Positions 25,013-34,344 of a stretch of 64,000 nt of DNA are shown here, piece after piece. The notes under the pieces were generated by a model. That model searched no databases, was not told the origin of the DNA, and saw nothing but the letters and a program-made list of their open reading frames with translations. The stretch's first letter is position 1, and every line of letters starts with the position of its first letter. The stretch spans positions 2,294,001 to 2,358,000 of the forward strand of contig OZ241969.1 of assembly GCA_965204165.1 (NCBI GenBank), written 5' to 3'. The translations under genes were made by a program, and so were the position numbers. Source of the stretch: VYFG01 sp965204165. GTDB taxonomy: Bacteria; Pseudomonadota; Gammaproteobacteria; Arenicellales; Poriferihabitantaceae.

Positions 25013-25945
25013 ATGCCCGAACTTTCTGATCTGCGCGAACTGCGCAATGCGTTCGGTACCTTCATGACCGGGGTCACGGTGGTCACCACAAGAGAGCAGG
25101 GGGGCACACCCCGGGGATTTACGGCGAATTCCTTCTCCTCGGTGTCCCTGGATCCCGCCATGCTCTCGATCTGCATCGGAAAATCAGCCGAGAGCATCGA
25201 GGTGTTTCGCCAGGCCGATGGATTCGCGATCAACATTCTGAGCGAAAATCAGGCCGAGACGTCCAGCCTGTTCGCCTCCAAACGGCCGGACAAGTTCGAT
25301 GTGACATCCTGGCATGACGGGCCGCTCGGTCACCCGGTGCTGGAAGGTGTCTGCGCCTGGTTCGACTGCAAAGTGTCACAGCAGATTGATGCCGGCGATC
25401 ACATCATCGTGATCGGCCGGGTTCACGCGTATGACTACAATGAACAGAACGGACTTGGTTATGTGCGCGGGGGATACGTTACCCTTGGGCTTGAGCAGGC
25501 AGCGGTAACCGCCGCGGGGCATGCCTCGCGCATCGTCGTGGGAGCACTGGTGTCCTTTAACGGGGGACTGCTCCTGCGCCGCCCGGAAAGCGGCGGCGGC
25601 CTGCAACCGGTGGCAAGCGGTCTGCGCCAGCAATATGGCAGCATTGCAAAACTCAAGGCGATCCTGGAAGACCTCGATATCGGCGCGACGATCACGTCGC
25701 TCTATGCGGTGTTCGAGGATGAAAGCACCGGCCGCCAGTTTATCTACTATCGTGTGAATGTGGACAGGGAGGGCTCCTGTGCGGGGGATTTCTACCGGCC
25801 GGAGGAAATCCCCTGGGACGCGGTGGACAGTGACGCCATCCGGGTCATGCTGAAGCGGTATATCGATGAATCCAGGGACATGCGTTACGGCGTGTATTTC
25901 GGTAACCAGCGAACCGGCACGGTGGTTCACCACGACGGCAATTGA
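25013..25945 (+). CDS. Flavin reductase domain protein with Nudix-like C-terminal domain
   Basis: The protein has 310 residues. Residues 1 to about 160 are a flavin reductase (DIM6/NTAB, HpaC-like) domain: LRELRNAFGTFMTGVTVVTT, GFTANSFSSVSLDPAMLSI and the histidine-rich end DAGDHIIVIGRV. Such enzymes supply reduced FMN or FAD to monooxygenases. The remaining 140 residues (ASRIVVGALVSFNGGLLLRRP ...) resemble the Nudix fold in length and strand pattern but lack a GX5EX7REUXEE box, so hydrolase activity is doubtful. The start at 25013 matches family N-termini. An aldehyde dehydrogenase follows after 23 bp, so the two are probably co-transcribed. Confidence 0.8.
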   Translation: MPELSDLRELRNAFGTFMTGVTVVTTREQGGTPRGFTANSFSSVSLDPAMLSICIGKSAESIEVFRQADGFAINILSENQAETSSLFASKRPDKFDVTSWHDGPLGHPVLEGVCAWFDCKVSQQIDAGDHIIVIGRVHAYDYNEQNGLGYVRGGYVTLGLEQAAVTAAGHASRIVVGALVSFNGGLLLRRPESGGGLQPVASGLRQQYGSIAKLKAILEDLDIGATITSLYAVFEDESTGRQFIYYRVNVDREGSCAGDFYRPEEIPWDAVDSDAIRVMLKRYIDESRDMRYGVYFGNQRTGTVVHHDGN

Positions 25946-25968
25946 TCCGGCAGGACTGGAGAGGTCCC

Positions 25969-27444
25969 TTGAAAAGATACCAGCAGTACATTGACGGTGA
26001 ATGGTGCGACGCGTCCGACGGGCAGACGATGACGAGCATCAATCCATCCAACGAGGAGCCCTGGGCCGAGTTTCCCGCCGCCAGTGAGGCGGACGTGAAC
26101 CGGGCCGTCGAATCGGCCCAGCGCGCCCTGTACGAGGGGCCCTGGAGCAGCACCACCGCAACACAGAGGGGAAAACTGCTCTCACGGCTGGCGGCGCTGG
26201 TACGTGAAAAGGCCCTGTACCTCGGCGAAATCGAAACCACCGACAGCGGCAAGCTGGCCCGCGAAACCCGCGCGCAGACCGCCTACGTCGGGGACTATTA
26301 CGATTATTTCGCTGGTCTGGCGGACAAGATCGAGGGCAAGACACTGCCCATCGACAAGCCGGACATGCATGTGTTCACCACCCGGGTGCCCATTGGCGTG
26401 GTGGCGGCCGTGGTGCCGTGGAACGCGCAGATGTTCCTGGCCGCGACCAAGCTCGGCCCCGCCCTGGCGGCGGGAAACACCGTGGTGCTCAAGGCCTCCG
26501 AGGTGGCTCCCGCGACCATGTTCGAATTTGCCCGGGCGATCGAGGAGGCGGGATTCCCCCCCGGGGTCGTCAACGTCATCAGCGGCACGGGAGAGCCCTG
26601 CGGGCGCGCCCTCACGTCCCATCCCGGCATCTCCCGGGTGGCTTTCACGGGAGGCCCGGAAACCGCCGCCAGGGTCGTTGCCAACACGGCCAGCAACTTT
26701 GCCGTGGTTTCCCTGGAACTTGGCGGCAAGTCGCCCATCCTCGTGTTCGATGACGCCGATATCGAGGGGGCGGTCAACGGCATCGTCGCGGGCAATTTCG
26801 GGGCATCCGGCCAGAGTTGCGTCGCCGGATCACGCGTGTTCATCCAGTCGGGGATCTACAACGAGGTCCTGGCGGAACTCGAGAATCGGGCACGGCGGAT
26901 CGTGATCGGCGACCCGCTGGACGATGCCACGCAGGTGGGACCACTGGCCACCCGGATGCAGGTCGAGAGGATTACGCAGGCCATGTCGGAAGTGGCTTCT
27001 CAGGGTGCTTCCATCCGCTTCGGCGGCGGCCGGCCAAAGGAGTTTCCCAAGGGATACTATGTTGTGCCCACCATCGTCGAGTGCCCGCACCAGGAGGTGA
27101 CCACCATGCGCAAGGAAATGTTCGGTCCGGTGATGAGCGCCCTTCGGTTCGATACCGAGGATGAAGGGGTCGCCCTTGCGAATGACACCCGCTTCGGACT
27201 GGGCGCCGGTGTATTCACGGAAAACGTGGCCCGGGCCCACCGCGTCAGCGCCAAAATCCGCTCCGGAATCGTCTGGGTGAACACCTATCGCGCCATTTCT
27301 CCCATTGCGCCCTTCGGCGGATTCGGCATGAGCGGCTACGGCCGTGAGGCGGGGCTGGATGCAATCGAGGACTACACCCGCAGCAAGACCACCTGGATCA
27401 ACATTTCCAGTGAGCCCATGTCCAACCCGTTCGTCATGCGTTGA
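25969..27444 (+). CDS. NAD(P)-dependent aldehyde dehydrogenase
   Basis: The protein has 491 residues from a TTG start with GGAGAGG just upstream. It shows the ALDH superfamily order: VPIGVVAAVVPWNAQMF, KASEVAP, the catalytic Glu in SLELGGKSPILVF, the nucleophile Cys in GASGQSCVAGSRVF and the C-terminal FGGFGMSGYGREAGLDAIEDY. The substrate is unknown; the sequence is of the general betaine/aminomuconate semialdehyde type. Pairing with a flavin reductase suggests a catabolic route with a monooxygenase encoded elsewhere. Confidence 0.88.
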   Translation: MKRYQQYIDGEWCDASDGQTMTSINPSNEEPWAEFPAASEADVNRAVESAQRALYEGPWSSTTATQRGKLLSRLAALVREKALYLGEIETTDSGKLARETRAQTAYVGDYYDYFAGLADKIEGKTLPIDKPDMHVFTTRVPIGVVAAVVPWNAQMFLAATKLGPALAAGNTVVLKASEVAPATMFEFARAIEEAGFPPGVVNVISGTGEPCGRALTSHPGISRVAFTGGPETAARVVANTASNFAVVSLELGGKSPILVFDDADIEGAVNGIVAGNFGASGQSCVAGSRVFIQSGIYNEVLAELENRARRIVIGDPLDDATQVGPLATRMQVERITQAMSEVASQGASIRFGGGRPKEFPKGYYVVPTIVECPHQEVTTMRKEMFGPVMSALRFDTEDEGVALANDTRFGLGAGVFTENVARAHRVSAKIRSGIVWVNTYRAISPIAPFGGFGMSGYGREAGLDAIEDYTRSKTTWINISSEPMSNPFVMR

Positions 27445-27535
27445 GGATCATCGGACCCCGTCGTTGTTGATCCACAGACGGCGACGCGATTCCCACTACA
27501 ATACGGCCCGACAGGCTCCCCTCATATCATCGTCC

Positions 27536-29008
27536 ATGCTGACCACCCCGGAGATTCACGACGAAGGCGTGCTGGAAACTGCCGTGCGCCATGCCAGGTC
27601 ACGCCAGGTCGTGTTGCCCAGGCTGACGGAACTGGCTGCGCCGGATTCGATCGAGCCCCGCCTGCAAAAAGCCCTTGGCGGCGTTTCGATGAATGCTGCC
27701 TCTCCTTTGAACCTTTACCGGATTCACTGGTTCAATGACCATGACGGCGGTCTCAGGGAAACGCCGGCCTGGCTGGAACTGCCGCCGGCCCTGACGGGCG
27801 TTGCGGCACGCATCGTGGTGGTGCTTGGGGACGCCTTCCCCATGATCGCGGCCCACAAGGTGCTGGCGGCCTATGCCTGCCTGGCGACGAGGCTGGTGAG
27901 CGGACGTTTCGATCCCGAAACTGACCGGGCGGTCTGGCCGTCCACCGGGAATTACTGCCGCGGCGGTATCGCCATTTCCCGCATACTCGGTTGCCGCGGG
28001 GTGGCGGTGCTTCCGGAGATGATGAGCCGGGAGCGGTTTGCCTGGCTGGAGCAATGGGCGCTGCATCCCGACGAGGACATCGTCCGCACAACCGGGTCGG
28101 AGAGCAACGTCAAGGAAATCTATGACGCCTGTGACGAGTTGTCCAGGGACCCGTCGAACGTGGTGCTGAACCAGTTCAACGAGTTCGCCAACTACCTTTG
28201 CCACCGGGCCATATCCGGTCCGGCGCTGGGTTTGCTCTTCGAGGCGGTGGCAGGGCCCTCGGACCGGCTGCAGGCATTCATCGCCGGGACCGGCTCCGCC
28301 GGTACCATGGCTGCGGGCGATTACCTGAAACAGCATTACGGGGCCGCCAACGTGGCCACGGAACCCCTCGAATGCCCCACCATGCTGGCCAACGGCTACG
28401 GAGAACACGGAATCCAGGGTATCGGGGACAAGCACATTCCGCTGATCCACAATGTCATGAACATGGACTACGTGGTGGGTATTTCCGACACCGGGCCGGA
28501 TCTCCTGAATGTCCTTTTCAACACCGACGCCGGGCGGCGGTATCTCGTCCAGCGCACCGGTTCGGATGAAGGTGTGATCCGGGCGCTGGGGCATGTGGGA
28601 CTGTCCGGTATCGCCAATATCCAGTCAGCCATCAAGCTGGCCCGATACCACGACCTGGACGAACGGGCGGTGCTGCTCTGCGTCGCCACGGACGGGGCGG
28701 CGATGTACGCCAGCGAACTGGAACAGGCGATCGAGCGCAGTTTCAGGGGCCGGTTCGACACCATGGAGGCCGCGGAAGTCTTCGGCCGCTGCCTTGCCGG
28801 GTGTGAGCCCGCCCACGTGATGGAACTCACCAGCCGCGAGCGTGAACGGATATTCAACCTCGGTTACTACACCTGGGTGGAGCAGCGGGGAGTGAGCGTG
28901 GACGACTTCAATCTCCGCCGCCGGCCTGAATTCTGGAACGGCGTGGCGGGCCAGCTTGAGGCGTGGGATGATCTCATCGGCATGTTCAATGCCAGGGTGG
29001 CGGCCTGA
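27536..29008 (+). CDS. PLP-dependent fold-type II enzyme, cysteine synthase-like, substrate unknown
   Basis: The protein has 490 residues from the ATG at 27536. The probable PLP lysine is in AAHKVLAAYACL, followed by the asparagine loop PSTGNYCRGGIAISR (compare STGNHAQG) and a glycine-rich phosphate loop FIAGTGSAGTMAAGDYLK. The layout is that of the beta family (cysteine synthase, threonine dehydratase), but the protein is longer than either. I can place it only as a PLP-dependent lyase or synthase. It lies downstream of the aldehyde dehydrogenase and convergent with an amino acid transporter operon, so amino acid catabolism is plausible. Confidence 0.75.
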   Translation: MLTTPEIHDEGVLETAVRHARSRQVVLPRLTELAAPDSIEPRLQKALGGVSMNAASPLNLYRIHWFNDHDGGLRETPAWLELPPALTGVAARIVVVLGDAFPMIAAHKVLAAYACLATRLVSGRFDPETDRAVWPSTGNYCRGGIAISRILGCRGVAVLPEMMSRERFAWLEQWALHPDEDIVRTTGSESNVKEIYDACDELSRDPSNVVLNQFNEFANYLCHRAISGPALGLLFEAVAGPSDRLQAFIAGTGSAGTMAAGDYLKQHYGAANVATEPLECPTMLANGYGEHGIQGIGDKHIPLIHNVMNMDYVVGISDTGPDLLNVLFNTDAGRRYLVQRTGSDEGVIRALGHVGLSGIANIQSAIKLARYHDLDERAVLLCVATDGAAMYASELEQAIERSFRGRFDTMEAAEVFGRCLAGCEPAHVMELTSRERERIFNLGYYTWVEQRGVSVDDFNLRRRPEFWNGVAGQLEAWDDLIGMFNARVAA

Positions 29009-29040
29009 TCCGGCCCAAGGCCACCGACGTTGACCCTGAT

Positions 29041-29097
29041 GGCCTGGCCGGCCAGGCCCGTCGATGGAACCGGACCCATGGCCTGCCCCGGGCAGGC
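29041..29097. terminator. Paired GC-rich palindromes between convergent operons
   Basis: A perfect 18-bp palindrome GGCCTGGCCGGCCAGGCC (29041-29058) and a second hairpin GCCTGCC-CCG-GGCAGGC (29081-29097) fill the 108-bp gap between the PLP enzyme gene and livM. T-runs are weak, so bidirectional termination is inferred from position and structure. Confidence 0.5.
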
Positions 29098-29116
29098 GGT
29101 TTCCCGGGTGCGCGGG

Positions 29117-30412
29117 TCAGCGCTCGGGAATCAGCCCGCGCGGGGCGAATCGCATGACCAGAAGGAGAATGGCCCCCATCAGGATGAGACGCGTATAGGC
29201 CGCACCGGCGATCAGGTGGTCCTTGAGCCAGTACCCGTCCTGCATGAACAGCGTGATGGTCTGCATGAACCAGTTGCCGAGCGGTTCCGCCTCGATCCAG
29301 AGGAACCAGATCACGAAACCACCGAGCACCGCCCCCCAGTTGTTGCCGGACCCGCCGATGATGACCATTACCCAGATGAGGAAGGTGAAGCGCATGGGTA
29401 TGTAACTGGTCGGGGTAAGCTGTCCGTCCAGTGTGGTCAGCATGGCGCCCGCGATTCCACAGACCGCGCATCCGAGGACGAAGACCTGGAGGTGCCTGGC
29501 CTTGACATCCTTGCCCATGGCGCTGGCGGCGTCCCGATTGTCCCGAATGGCACGCATCATGCGGCCCCAGGGTGATTTCAGCGCCCGCTCCGACAGCCAC
29601 AGGATGATGGCGAGAACGAGGACGAAGAAGGCCGCGTAGCACAGCTTGACCACGATGCTGGCCGCGGTATCCACCTCCGCCCCCAGCCCGCCGGCAAGGG
29701 AGACAAACCCTTCCGATGCCATCAGGTCCACCTCGTAGGGTACCGGCCTTGGCAGGCCGGTGACGTTCTTGACGCCCCTCGTCAGCCATTCCTCGTATTT
29801 CATGACGGCGAGGATGATCTCGGAAATCCCCAGGGTGGCGATGGCGAGGTAGTCCGCCCGAAGGCCCAGGGTGATCCTGCCGATCAGCCAGCCGGCGCCG
29901 GCCGCGACCAGTCCCCCGGCAACCCAGGACAGGGTGATGGGCAGGTTGAGTCCGCCAAGGTAGCCGGAGAATGCCGGGTTGATCGCTTCAATGCGCTCAA
30001 CCGCCGGAGTGTATACCAGACGGATGAGGATCATGCCCACGAGGATGACCAGCAGCGTGGCCCAGAACCGGAACACCTTCGGGGTCTTCCGGCGCACGAA
30101 GACGACAACCAGCACGGTAATCAGCAGGCCGAGCAGCGAAAGACCGATACCGGCGCCGCCGGCGGACCAGGCCTCTTTCACCGGCGGCATGGAGATGAGA
30201 ACGGCTGCCAGGCCGCCAAGGGCGGTAAAACCCATGACACCCACGTTGAACAGGCCCGCATAGCCCCACTGGATATTGACGCCGAGGGACATGACGGCCG
30301 AAATCAGGCACAGGTTGAGTATGCCGAGGGCCACGTTCCAGCTCTGGCCGAAACCCACCGACAGGAGAAGCAGGAGGAATACACCGAAATACAGCGGCCC
30401 GCGACGGTTCAT
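29117..30412 (-). CDS. livM: Branched-chain amino acid-type ABC transporter permease LivM
   Basis: The protein has 431 residues with about ten membrane segments. The LivM signature NIQWGYAGLFNVGVMGFTALGG lies at about 47-68, and the EAA-like loop KSPWGRMMRAIRDNRDAASAMG at about 270-291. It is the last gene of the operon livK-livG-livF-livH-livM read on the minus strand. It overlaps livH by 4 bp. Substrate specificity is not visible in the permease. Confidence 0.9.
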   Translation of the reverse strand: MNRRGPLYFGVFLLLLLSVGFGQSWNVALGILNLCLISAVMSLGVNIQWGYAGLFNVGVMGFTALGGLAAVLISMPPVKEAWSAGGAGIGLSLLGLLITVLVVVFVRRKTPKVFRFWATLLVILVGMILIRLVYTPAVERIEAINPAFSGYLGGLNLPITLSWVAGGLVAAGAGWLIGRITLGLRADYLAIATLGISEIILAVMKYEEWLTRGVKNVTGLPRPVPYEVDLMASEGFVSLAGGLGAEVDTAASIVVKLCYAAFFVLVLAIILWLSERALKSPWGRMMRAIRDNRDAASAMGKDVKARHLQVFVLGCAVCGIAGAMLTTLDGQLTPTSYIPMRFTFLIWVMVIIGGSGNNWGAVLGGFVIWFLWIEAEPLGNWFMQTITLFMQDGYWLKDHLIAGAAYTRLILMGAILLLVMRFAPRGLIPER

Positions 30413-31419
30413 ATCACCTTCCCGCGGATGATTCCGGTGGGCCTTACCAGCAGCACCGCCACCAGGATGATGAAGGACACCGCGAACTTGTAGTCCGTAG
30501 ACAGGAACTGCATCAGGGTGTCAGGCACCCAGCCCTCCGGACCGAGATAGGCCAGGAACTTCTTGTATGCATAGGTCAGGGTGACTTCGGAATAGGCCAC
30601 CAGGAACCCGCCCAGGATGGCGCCCACCGGCTGGCCCACGCCCCCCAGGATGGCGGAGGCGAAGATCGGCAGCAGGATCTGCTGGAAGATGAAGGGCTTG
30701 TAGGTCTTGTCCAGGCCGTAAAGCGTGCCTGCTATGGTGGCCAGGACCGCGGTGATGATCCAGGCGATGCGCACCACCCGGTCCGGGTCGATGCCGGACA
30801 AGAGGGCCAGATCCTCGTTGTCGGAATACGCCCTCATGGCCTTTCCGGAGCGCGTCTTCTGCAGGAACCAGAACAGCAACGCCATGACCAGCAAGGCCAC
30901 GACGATGGTGATGACCTGGGTCTGCCGGATGGCGAGACCCTCCCTGAGCCCGGTCATCTCCCTGAATTCCCGCGCGGTGATGATGAAGCGGGCGCCGTCG
31001 GCGAAGCTCTGGTCATCCGGCCCGATGATCACCCGGATCAGACCAGCCATGACGAACATGACCCCTACGGAGGCAATGGAAAAGACGATGGGGTCGGACT
31101 TTTTCAGGCGGTAGAACCGGAACACGTACCGGTCGGTCAGCAGCGCCATGATCGCCGCGACGAAGATGCCGACAGGCAGCGCCAGCAGGGCTGTGGGCAG
31201 TGGTCCGAGGTGAATGCCCATGTCCTGCAGGGTCCAGGTGCAGAGGATGACCGCCATGGCGCCGAATGCCATCAGTTCTCCGTGGGCGAAATTGGCGAAA
31301 CGGAGGATGCCGTAGATCAGGGTGACGCCGAGGGCGCCCAGGGCAAGCTGGGCTCCGTAGGCCGTGGCGGGCACGAAGACGAAATTGGCGAACAGGACCA
31401 GTGCGTTCAGAATGTCCAT
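30409..31419 (-). CDS. livH: Branched-chain amino acid-type ABC transporter permease LivH
   Basis: The protein has 336 residues and is strongly hydrophobic. YGAQLALGALGVTLIYGILRFANFAHGELMAFGA is the LivH N-terminal signature and GKAMRAYSDNEDLALLSGID the cytoplasmic coupling loop. It forms the membrane channel with LivM. Its start directly follows the livF stop. Confidence 0.92.
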   Translation of the reverse strand: MDILNALVLFANFVFVPATAYGAQLALGALGVTLIYGILRFANFAHGELMAFGAMAVILCTWTLQDMGIHLGPLPTALLALPVGIFVAAIMALLTDRYVFRFYRLKKSDPIVFSIASVGVMFVMAGLIRVIIGPDDQSFADGARFIITAREFREMTGLREGLAIRQTQVITIVVALLVMALLFWFLQKTRSGKAMRAYSDNEDLALLSGIDPDRVVRIAWIITAVLATIAGTLYGLDKTYKPFIFQQILLPIFASAILGGVGQPVGAILGGFLVAYSEVTLTYAYKKFLAYLGPEGWVPDTLMQFLSTDYKFAVSFIILVAVLLVRPTGIIRGKVI

Positions 31420-32127
31420 TCAGCCCCCGAGGAACGAGCGGCGGACTTCCGGGTTCGCCAGCAGGGCTCTGCCGCTGTCGGTGTGCCGGTTTTCACCATT
31501 CACCAGCACAAAGCCGCGGTCCGCGATTTCCAGGGCCTGGCGGGCGTTCTGCTCCACCATCAGAATGGCGATGCCGCTCCTGGCCACCTCCAGGATGCGG
31601 TCGAACAGCTCGTCCATGACAATCGGGGAAACCCCCGCCGTGGGTTCGTCCAGCATCAGCAGCTTGGGCTGTGTCATCAGCGCCCGGCCCACGGCCACCT
31701 GCTGGCGTTGGCCGCCCGACAGTTCACCTGCGGGCTGGTGGCGCTTTTCCTTCAGGACGGGGAACAGCTCGAAGACCTGTGCCATGGTGTCACCGAAGTC
31801 ATCGTTCCGGATGAATGCCCCCATCTCCAGATTTTCCTGCACCGTCATGGTGACGAAGATGTTGCGCACCTGGGGCACGAGCCCCATGCCGAGATTGACC
31901 CGTTCCTGCGGGGGCATGTGCGTAATCTCCCTTCCGTCCAGCATCACGGATCCCTCCCGCAGGTTCAGCATGCCGAACACCGCCTTCATGGCGGTGGATT
32001 TACCGGCGCCGTTGGGGCCCACCACGACGGCGATTTCGCCTCTTTCCACGGTGATGGTGCAGTCCCGTATGATGTCAGCGCCGCTTCCGTAACCGCCGGT
32101 CATGCCGCTGGCGTCGAGAAAGCTCAT
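31420..32127 (-). CDS. livF: ABC transporter ATPase LivF
   Basis: The protein has 235 residues. Walker A GPNGAGKSTAMK, signature LSGGQRQQVAVGRAL, Walker B LLMLDEPTAGVSP and the H-loop region are intact. It resembles the LivF subgroup by length and by FVLVNGENRHTDSG. It overlaps livG by 4 bp. Confidence 0.93.
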   Translation of the reverse strand: MSFLDASGMTGGYGSGADIIRDCTITVERGEIAVVVGPNGAGKSTAMKAVFGMLNLREGSVMLDGREITHMPPQERVNLGMGLVPQVRNIFVTMTVQENLEMGAFIRNDDFGDTMAQVFELFPVLKEKRHQPAGELSGGQRQQVAVGRALMTQPKLLMLDEPTAGVSPIVMDELFDRILEVARSGIAILMVEQNARQALEIADRGFVLVNGENRHTDSGRALLANPEVRRSFLGG

Positions 32128-32915
32128 GCCTCGTCCCTTGCCCGGTGCTTGCGGCCGGTGCCGAGATAGGCTTCGATGACTTCCTCGTTCGCCTTGATTT
32201 CGTCAATCGTTCCCTGGGCCAGCAGCTTTCCTTCGGCCATGCAGATCACCGGATCGCACATGCGGCCGATGAAATCCATGTCGTGCTCGATCATGCAGAA
32301 CGTGTAGCCGCGCTCCTCGTGAAGCCGCTTGATGGAGCTGCCGATGGTCTTGAGCAGGGTGCGGTTGACGCCGGCGCCGACTTCGTCGAGGAACACGATC
32401 TTCGCATCCACCATCATCGTGCGTCCGAGCTCCAGGAGCTTTTTCTGGCCGCCGGACAGGTTGCCGGCCAGTTCGTTTTCCAGGTGGGTTATTTCCAGGA
32501 ACTCGATGACCTCCCGGGCCTTTTGCCGGACCCGGCCCTCGAAATCCTGCACCTCGCGGCCATGGAACCAGGCCTGCCAGAGACGCTCTCCCGGCTGGTC
32601 GCCCGGAACCACCATGAGGTTTTCAAGTACCGTCAGCGTGGAGAACTCGTGGGCAATCTGGAAAGTACGCAGAAGGCCCTTGGCGAAGAGCTGGTGCGGC
32701 TCGAGGCCGGTGATGTCCTCGTCATCCAGGGTCACCGAGCCGGAAGTGGGCTCTAGGACACCTGCGATGACATTGAACAACGTGGTCTTGCCCGCGCCGT
32801 TGGGTCCGATCAGGCCGGTGATGGAGTTTCTTTCAATGGTCAGCGAGGTCCCGTCGACGGCGCGTATGCCGCCGAAATGCATGTGCAGATCCGAGACCGT
32901 GATCATGTCCGGCAA
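32124..32915 (-). CDS. livG: ABC transporter ATPase LivG
   Basis: The protein has 263 residues. Walker A GPNGAGKTTLFNVI, signature LSGGQKKLLELGRTMM, and a Walker B region KIVFLDEVGAGVN in which the usual DEP is DEV. LivG-type features include RTFQIAHEFSTLTVLENLMV and MIEHDMDFIGRMCDPVICM. It pairs with LivF to drive transport. Confidence 0.93.
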   Translation of the reverse strand: MPDMITVSDLHMHFGGIRAVDGTSLTIERNSITGLIGPNGAGKTTLFNVIAGVLEPTSGSVTLDDEDITGLEPHQLFAKGLLRTFQIAHEFSTLTVLENLMVVPGDQPGERLWQAWFHGREVQDFEGRVRQKAREVIEFLEITHLENELAGNLSGGQKKLLELGRTMMVDAKIVFLDEVGAGVNRTLLKTIGSSIKRLHEERGYTFCMIEHDMDFIGRMCDPVICMAEGKLLAQGTIDEIKANEEVIEAYLGTGRKHRARDEA

Positions 32916-32981
32916 TCAATGGATTTCCGGCCGCCGGGAGGATGGACAGTCCTGTCGGCGCCTTCCCGGAGACATAAGGAA

Positions 32982-33007
32982 ACGGCCAGGACAATGGTCC
33001 CGGCCGT
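32982..33007 (-). terminator. Hairpin between livK and livG
   Basis: On the minus strand an 11-bp stem (ACGGCCGGGAC / GTCCTGGCCGT, one G.U pair) with loop CATT is followed by TTTCCTT. A partial terminator or processing hairpin here would let the binding protein be made in excess over the transporter, which is common in such operons. Confidence 0.6.
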
Positions 33008-33037
33008 CTCAGGTATCATCGAATTGTGCGGTTGACT

Positions 33038-34231
33038 TTAGTGGTAGGTGACGGTCTCGAACTTGCCGCCCTTGATTTCCACTTCGCGGTAGTTGCCCGC
33101 CGCCTCGCCGGGACCGATCAGTTCCACCGCAGTGCCGCCGACATAATCGACATCGCCCCCGTCCGCCAGGATCTTGAGCGCCTTGGCCAGTTCACCGGGG
33201 AAAATCTCCTCGCCCGGCGCATTGGCGACCTTCTCGATGTGACCCTTGAAATCCGCACTGTTCGCGGAACCCGCGGACTGCATGGCCAGCAGGATCAGGG
33301 CGGAGGCGTCATAGGCTTCCGGTACATAGGGATCGGTGCCGTTGAATCCCTTGCCGCTGGTGAGTTCCCCCATCATGGCGGCCCCGGGACTGTCGGTGCC
33401 GGGTACGGTACCGAAGGAGCCTTCGATGGAGTCGCCGAAGTGGTCGGCGAGGGCGTCACCCACCATGCCATCCGGCAACATGAAGAGGTCGAAGGCGCCG
33501 CTGTCCAGGGAGGCCTGGATCATGCCCTTGCCGCCCTGGTCGATATAGCCGGCCACCACCAGCAACTCGCCACCGGCCGCAGCCAGCGCACCCACCTCCG
33601 CGGAATAGTCCGCCTTGCCGTCCTCGTGGGCCGCCACCGCCGTGACGGAACCCCCGGAGGCCTCGTAGGCGGCCTGGAAGGCATCCGCCAGTCCCTTGCC
33701 GTAGTCGTTGTTGGTGTAGGTCACCGCCACAGACTTCACCCCGCGGTTGTTCAGCACCTTGGCCATGATCTCGCCCTGGCGGGCGTCGGAGGGCGCGGTG
33801 CGGAAAAACAGGCCGTTGTCCTCGATGGTGGACAGGGCCGGGGAAGTGGCCGACGGCGAGACCATCACGACGCCGTTGGCCACGGCAACGTTGTTCAGCA
33901 CCGCGGTGGTGGCACCGGAGCAGGTCGCGCCGTTGATGGCGGCAACGCCCTCGGAGGTAACCAGGCGCTCCGCGGCGGCGGTGGCGGCTGCGGCGTCGAT
34001 GCAGGTGCTGTCACCGCGGACGGAGACCACGGTCTTGCCGCCCAGGAAAAGCCCGCTGTCGGAGGCTTCCTGGATGGCGAGTTCGCCGCCCATGGCCATC
34101 GGCGCCACCAGGGATTCGGTCGGACCCGTGAAACCCTGCAGCATGCCGATTTTGACTTCGTCGGCGGTGGCAGTGGCGGAGACGGCCGCAAGGGCGGCCG
34201 CCGCGATGATTCGTTTGTTCAGTTGATTCAT
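33038..34231 (-). CDS. livK: Periplasmic substrate-binding protein, LivK-type
   Basis: The protein has 397 residues from the ATG at 34231, which has an AAGGA site and a clean signal peptide (RIIAAAALAAVSATATA, cleavage before DEVKIG). The mature part is a Peripla_BP_6 protein: GMLQGFTGPTES, NGATCSGATTAVL, MVSPSATSPALS, YTNNDYGKGLADAF. The ligand is an amino acid or related acid; it need not be a branched-chain amino acid. First gene of the operon; 122 bp with a hairpin separate it from livG. Confidence 0.88.
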   Translation of the reverse strand: MNQLNKRIIAAAALAAVSATATADEVKIGMLQGFTGPTESLVAPMAMGGELAIQEASDSGLFLGGKTVVSVRGDSTCIDAAAATAAAERLVTSEGVAAINGATCSGATTAVLNNVAVANGVVMVSPSATSPALSTIEDNGLFFRTAPSDARQGEIMAKVLNNRGVKSVAVTYTNNDYGKGLADAFQAAYEASGGSVTAVAAHEDGKADYSAEVGALAAAGGELLVVAGYIDQGGKGMIQASLDSGAFDLFMLPDGMVGDALADHFGDSIEGSFGTVPGTDSPGAAMMGELTSGKGFNGTDPYVPEAYDASALILLAMQSAGSANSADFKGHIEKVANAPGEEIFPGELAKALKILADGGDVDYVGGTAVELIGPGEAAGNYREVEIKGGKFETVTYH

Positions 34232-34344
34232 AGGGAGGTTCCTTTTCAGTAGAAATAACAATTAAATGCCCGGGAACGTACACCCGAAGTGGTTCCAAAC
34301 TGTACCAAATTCACAGTGGTTCCGAAAGTGAGGTTGCCCGGAGG

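Noticed and set aside
32971..34252. A plus-strand frame of about 400 codons over livK
   Set aside because: Mirror frame of a signal-peptide-bearing binding protein; sequence is Gly/His-rich without motifs.
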